The position numbers were made by a program, and so were the translations under genes. Of a stretch of DNA of 48,770 nt, positions 46,275 to 48,770 are shown piece by piece; position 1 is the first letter of the stretch, and each line of letters opens with the position of its first letter. Where the stretch lies: the NCBI GenBank assembly GCA_025060325.1, contig JANXBW010000031.1, positions 1 to 48,770 of the forward strand. Reading direction: 5' to 3'. Under the pieces are notes generated by a model. The model made no database searches. It saw only the letters and a list, made by a program, of their open reading frames with translations, and was not told where the DNA came from. This DNA is from Thermoguttaceae bacterium (GTDB lineage Bacteria > Planctomycetota > Planctomycetia > Pirellulales > Thermoguttaceae).

Positions 46275-47312
46275 TTAAGGTAGTTGCACGGCGTTACCGT
46301 CGCGGATGTAAGCGACCTGGCAGAGCAAAAGGTAATCGATCGTTTCCGCGATAAATCGGACCGATCCGTCGGCTAAGCAGAATTGCACCCCGCCGGGGTG
46401 AGCACTATTGAAAACCCACGCGTGCGAGCCCGGAACGATAGCGCCAGAGCTGGAGATATACGTTTTGGCGTTAAGCTGGAAATTGTTCTGCTGAATAGCT
46501 GAAAAGCTGATTGAGGACGTTCCCGAGCTGGACACACGGCCGTGGCAACATGTGTAAACGCCGCTTAGGCCCCATGGGCCATACCAGAAGCTGTTCTTAA
46601 TTCGCTCACCGCCGAGTCCCTCGCCCACCATCAGGGTATTGCTTGTGCCGTCGGTGATGGAGCTTATTCGGGCTGCTCCGTTGTTGCCGAACACTCCCTG
46701 GCGGACATCGGCATTGTAGGTGTCATAACGGCCGTGCACGTCCACAAATTCGCCGGAAGAAAGGAAGTAATTGATTCGGTGGACACCGTTTGGTGGGGCA
46801 AGGTAGTAGGGGGAATTGTTCCTGGCCGCTTCGAACTTCTCCCCTAAGGTGGGAGCCGAAGGACATTCCAGAACCGGCAGTCTCGTGGCCATGCCGGGGG
46901 CATTACGTGTGTCTGAGCCAATCACAGGCAGCCCGTTGGGATTAGCCCGGTTGAAGCATTGCCGGTAATCGAAGCTGCTGGCCAATGCCTGCTGTTCAAT
47001 AAACGGCAAGATCAACACCCAACCCGGTGTATTCAGCACGCCCGGAAGCACCCAGCTACTAGGTGTGCCGGTTGTGGTGTAGCCGGGATTGATCATCGCC
47101 GGGGGGAACGTCTGGTAGGTGTCGTGGTAATTGTGCAAGGCAAGCCCGATTTGTTTTAGGTTGTTAGAGCACTGCGAGCGGCGTGCCGCCTCCCGCGCCG
47201 CCTGCACCGCAGGAAGGAGAAGCCCAATTAGAATCCCGATGATGGCAATTACCACGAGTAATTCCACCAGGGTGAAACCCTTACACCTAGAACAGCGTAC
47301 TACGGACCTCAT
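46275..47312 (-). CDS. DUF1559 pseudopilin-like protein
   Basis: A 345-residue protein with a type IV prepilin-like leader: a short basic start, then GFTLVELLVVIAIIGILIGLLLPAVQAAREAARRSQCSNNLKQIGLALHNYHD, the DUF1559 hallmark. A prepilin peptidase such as the one at 30 kb would cut before FTLVE. The C-terminal half has the conserved HPGGVQFCLADGSVRFI motif (H-x9-DG). DUF1559 genes are strongly expanded in planctomycetes; their role is not settled, possibly surface or pilus-like structures. ATG 47312 has AAGGAGGG upstream, which decides the start; the frame is open to 47366. Confidence 0.93.
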   Translation of the reverse strand: MRSVVRCSRCKGFTLVELLVVIAIIGILIGLLLPAVQAAREAARRSQCSNNLKQIGLALHNYHDTYQTFPPAMINPGYTTTGTPSSWVLPGVLNTPGWVLILPFIEQQALASSFDYRQCFNRANPNGLPVIGSDTRNAPGMATRLPVLECPSAPTLGEKFEAARNNSPYYLAPPNGVHRINYFLSSGEFVDVHGRYDTYNADVRQGVFGNNGAARISSITDGTSNTLMVGEGLGGERIKNSFWYGPWGLSGVYTCCHGRVSSSGTSSISFSAIQQNNFQLNAKTYISSSGAIVPGSHAWVFNSAHPGGVQFCLADGSVRFIAETIDYLLLCQVAYIRDGNAVQLP

Positions 47313-48194
47313 GGCAATTACTCCCTCCTTCAACGACCTTACCGATCCGCACATTTTTGACGGCAAACCCAGACAAGTGTCTTGCCGCCTTCCGCCGCGG
47401 AGACTTCTACGAGGGGACTTCCCAGCTTAAGGGCGTTTTGAGACTCCCACCACGCCACATCTACTGGGCCAGTGAAGCGATTGTGACTTGCCCCGGTATG
47501 CTCTGCGGGCGGCAGAATTTGACGCGAAATCTCTCGTCGGTGGTGAAAAAAGTGCCTCCTCGAAAAGGTCGTGTAAACCTTACCACACAACAAACAGCCT
47601 CGCACCTATGTGACTAGAGGCCAAAAAGCGCCTCGGCGGAGCCCACTAGTCGCTTCTCAGTGCCAAATTTTAATGCGTAGTTTTGTCACGTCAATAGTCA
47701 CTTTGCGACAAATGCGTTACTTTTTTGCGACAAAATCCACGATCCACTGCAACTTAGCGGAAAGAACCTGGTTTAGAAGTCCTTGCAAGACGAGGGGAGA
47801 GATAACGACGAGCGCCTAGGAGCCCGGCCTTTAGCAGGGGGACGAGTTGACCGGTCATTTGATGACGATGTGCAGCCAGGGTAAATCCAAACTTGCCCTT
47901 GTGTAAAAACCTAATCCTTGCTGTTTTGGGCCTGCCCGGGAATCCCTTTAAGCAAGGTCCGTCGCACGCCAATTAATCCGAGTGTGGTGACCGGATCCTT
48001 GGTTTCATCCTCTTCCTGGCGCGCCACGTCACTTACGCCTGTTGACGTCTTCCTGGTCCGGCTACGGATTTGAGGGCGTTGAAATACCAGCGGACAATCG
48101 CCAACAGAAAACCTTCCTGTCCAATTTTCAGGACAGATTGAACCCCGGCGTCGGGCATCCGCGGGGGGATTTGCCTTGCGGGGGAACGGCCGGC
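47313..48194. other. 882-base gap with a repeated 11-mer
   Basis: Upstream region of the DUF1559 gene. It holds two copies of TTTGCGACAAA, at 47702-47712 and 47724-47734, spaced 22 bases apart on the same strand, inside an AT-rich stretch, about 390 bases upstream of the DUF1559 start. No gene is convincing. Confidence 0.45.
47702..47734. repeat. Tandem TTTGCGACAAA sites, possible operator
   Basis: Two identical 11-base direct repeats with start positions 22 bases apart, two turns of the helix. A TTTTGTC at about 47690, the inverted form of GACAAAA, lies 12 bases to the left. The arrangement fits a transcription factor binding side by side on one face of the DNA. The factor is unknown. Confidence 0.35.
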
Positions 48195-48383
48195 CTATCG
48201 CTTTACTGCTTCTTTGGCCTGCCGGGCAGCTTCGGCCGCTTCCGCTGCGCCCACCGCTTGATCTTCCTGCCGCACCACCTCCGGGTTAGCCGGCTCTGGA
48301 GCGCTTAGTTGGCGGGGGGGTTCACCACAGCCCAACAAAAGCCCTATGACCACTGTCAACACAAAGGTGCATGTGGTTCTCAT
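48195..48383 (-). CDS. Small lipoprotein of unknown function
   Basis: A 62-residue predicted lipoprotein: FVLTVVIGLLLGCGEPP with the lipobox LLGC, followed by a short Pro/Glu/Ala-rich tail (AVGAAEAAEAARQAKEAVKR) that looks helical. ATG 48383 has GGAG seven bases upstream. It follows the truncated DUF1559 gene at the window edge in the same direction and belongs to the planctomycete pattern of small lipoproteins beside DUF1559 genes. Confidence 0.72.
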   Translation of the reverse strand: MRTTCTFVLTVVIGLLLGCGEPPRQLSAPEPANPEVVRQEDQAVGAAEAAEAARQAKEAVKR

Positions 48384-48454
48384 GAGTCGCTCCCTCAATT
48401 TCCGTTAACTAGTGCTAACAAGTTGATACTAATGTGGCTAGGGTCAATCGTTAT

Positions 48455-48471
48455 AAGTTTACGGTAAACTT
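48455..48471. repeat. Palindrome overlapping the DUF1559 stop codon
   Basis: AAGTTTAC-G-GTAAACTT, eight-base arms around one base. It overlaps the stop codon of the truncated DUF1559 gene and lies 72 bases before the small lipoprotein gene. The one-base centre suits a protein-binding dyad more than an RNA hairpin. Confidence 0.4.
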
Positions 48472-48770
48472 ACCGACTCGCCGTCATGGGTTAAGCTGAG
48501 CGCCCGAAACACTCCAGCATCAACCGTAAACGGGATGAGCCGGACTGAGCCATCGGCCAAGCAAAAATTGGCACCGCCCGGATGACTCGACCCAAAGTAA
48601 GGATGCCAGCGAGCCCAGCTTCGGCCACCTAAATCGGTGATGGACGTCCACGCACCATCGGGCATGGTAATATCCACAGGCGACGGGGCCGATCTATCGG
48701 GAATGGGAGGCAGTCCGTAGGCCAATCCCGCCGTGTTGACCGCCGCCCCAAAGCGAATGACATCCTCGTC
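48459..48770 (-). CDS. DUF1559 protein, C-terminal part (cut by window end)
   Basis: The last 103 residues of a DUF1559 protein. The frame is open from the very last base of the window inward, so the gene begins outside. It shows the typical end: RWHPYFGSSHPGGANFCLADGSVRLIPFTVDAGVFRALSLTHDGE, with the H-x9-DG motif. Together with the gene at 46.3-47.3 kb it forms a pair of pseudopilin-like genes separated by a small lipoprotein gene. Confidence 0.9.
   Translation of the reverse strand, partial: DEDVIRFGAAVNTAGLAYGLPPIPDRSAPSPVDITMPDGAWTSITDLGGRSWARWHPYFGSSHPGGANFCLADGSVRLIPFTVDAGVFRALSLTHDGESVSLP

Noticed and set aside
1-48770. tRNA, rRNA, IS elements, prophage or integrase genes
   Set aside because: Looked for the GTTCGA-type T-loop, transposase DDE-like proteins and integrases by eye; none seen.

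Overview
The window looks like a chromosomal segment of a Planctomycete, probably a Pirellulales/Thermoguttaceae-type bacterium. The case rests on two DUF1559 pseudopilin-like genes (GFTLVELLVVIAIIG leader, HPGG...CLADGS tail), small lipoproteins of the planctomycete kind, a Tat-exported Gfo/Idh/MocA oxidoreductase, several exported beta-helix and polysaccharide-active proteins, and a fused aroD-aroE gene. Coding density is modest: fourteen gaps exceed 300 bases. I saw no rRNA, tRNA, transposase or integrase. Genus and species are inference only.

Layout. 0.2-7.4 kb: exported beta-helix protein (-), moaB (+), floA flotillin (-), a membrane-anchored TPR protein (-) and a polytopic membrane protein (+). 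8.3-10.4 kb: groES-groEL, then a structured non-coding tail ending in a clear intrinsic terminator. 11.5-17.2 kb: a URO-D-like protein (-), an ExeA-like AAA ATPase with an unknown C-terminal half (+) and a second beta-helix protein (-). 17.3-21.6 kb: aroF (DAHP synthase) behind a long leader with an intrinsic terminator, preceded by an unusual heparinase II/III-methyltransferase fusion. 22.1-25.6 kb: a small PilZ-like protein, a DUF3754 membrane protein and an exported thioredoxin-like protein.

26.2-31.3 kb is a five-gene plus-strand run: aroDE, an ABC-type (AAA_21/OLD-like) ATPase, a small TOPRIM-like protein, aroK and a prepilin peptidase. The ATPase and TOPRIM-like genes are coupled to each other and to aroK by ATGA stop/start overlaps, so a defence-like pair sits inside a shikimate operon. 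Together aroF, aroDE and aroK cover most of the shikimate pathway up to shikimate 3-phosphate. The prepilin peptidase could process the DUF1559 pseudopilins at 46-48.8 kb.

31.3-36.7 kb holds an OB-like double-TM protein (-), a DMT-family transporter (-), rtcA (+) and an SDR reductase (+). 37.0-38.7 kb is the most interesting part: a protein with an N-terminal CARF-like domain (APE2256/Csm6-like), a RelE-like middle domain and a long C-terminal coiled coil, with two 28-bp near-identical repeats 61 bp apart just upstream. These look like a remnant or mini CRISPR array. The protein is a candidate cyclic-oligoadenylate-activated, ribosome-targeting effector. 39.1-44.9 kb: a Tat-exported oxidoreductase and, divergently, a 1303-residue exported glycosidase-like protein. 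45.6-48.8 kb: two DUF1559 genes (one cut by the window end) and two small lipoproteins.
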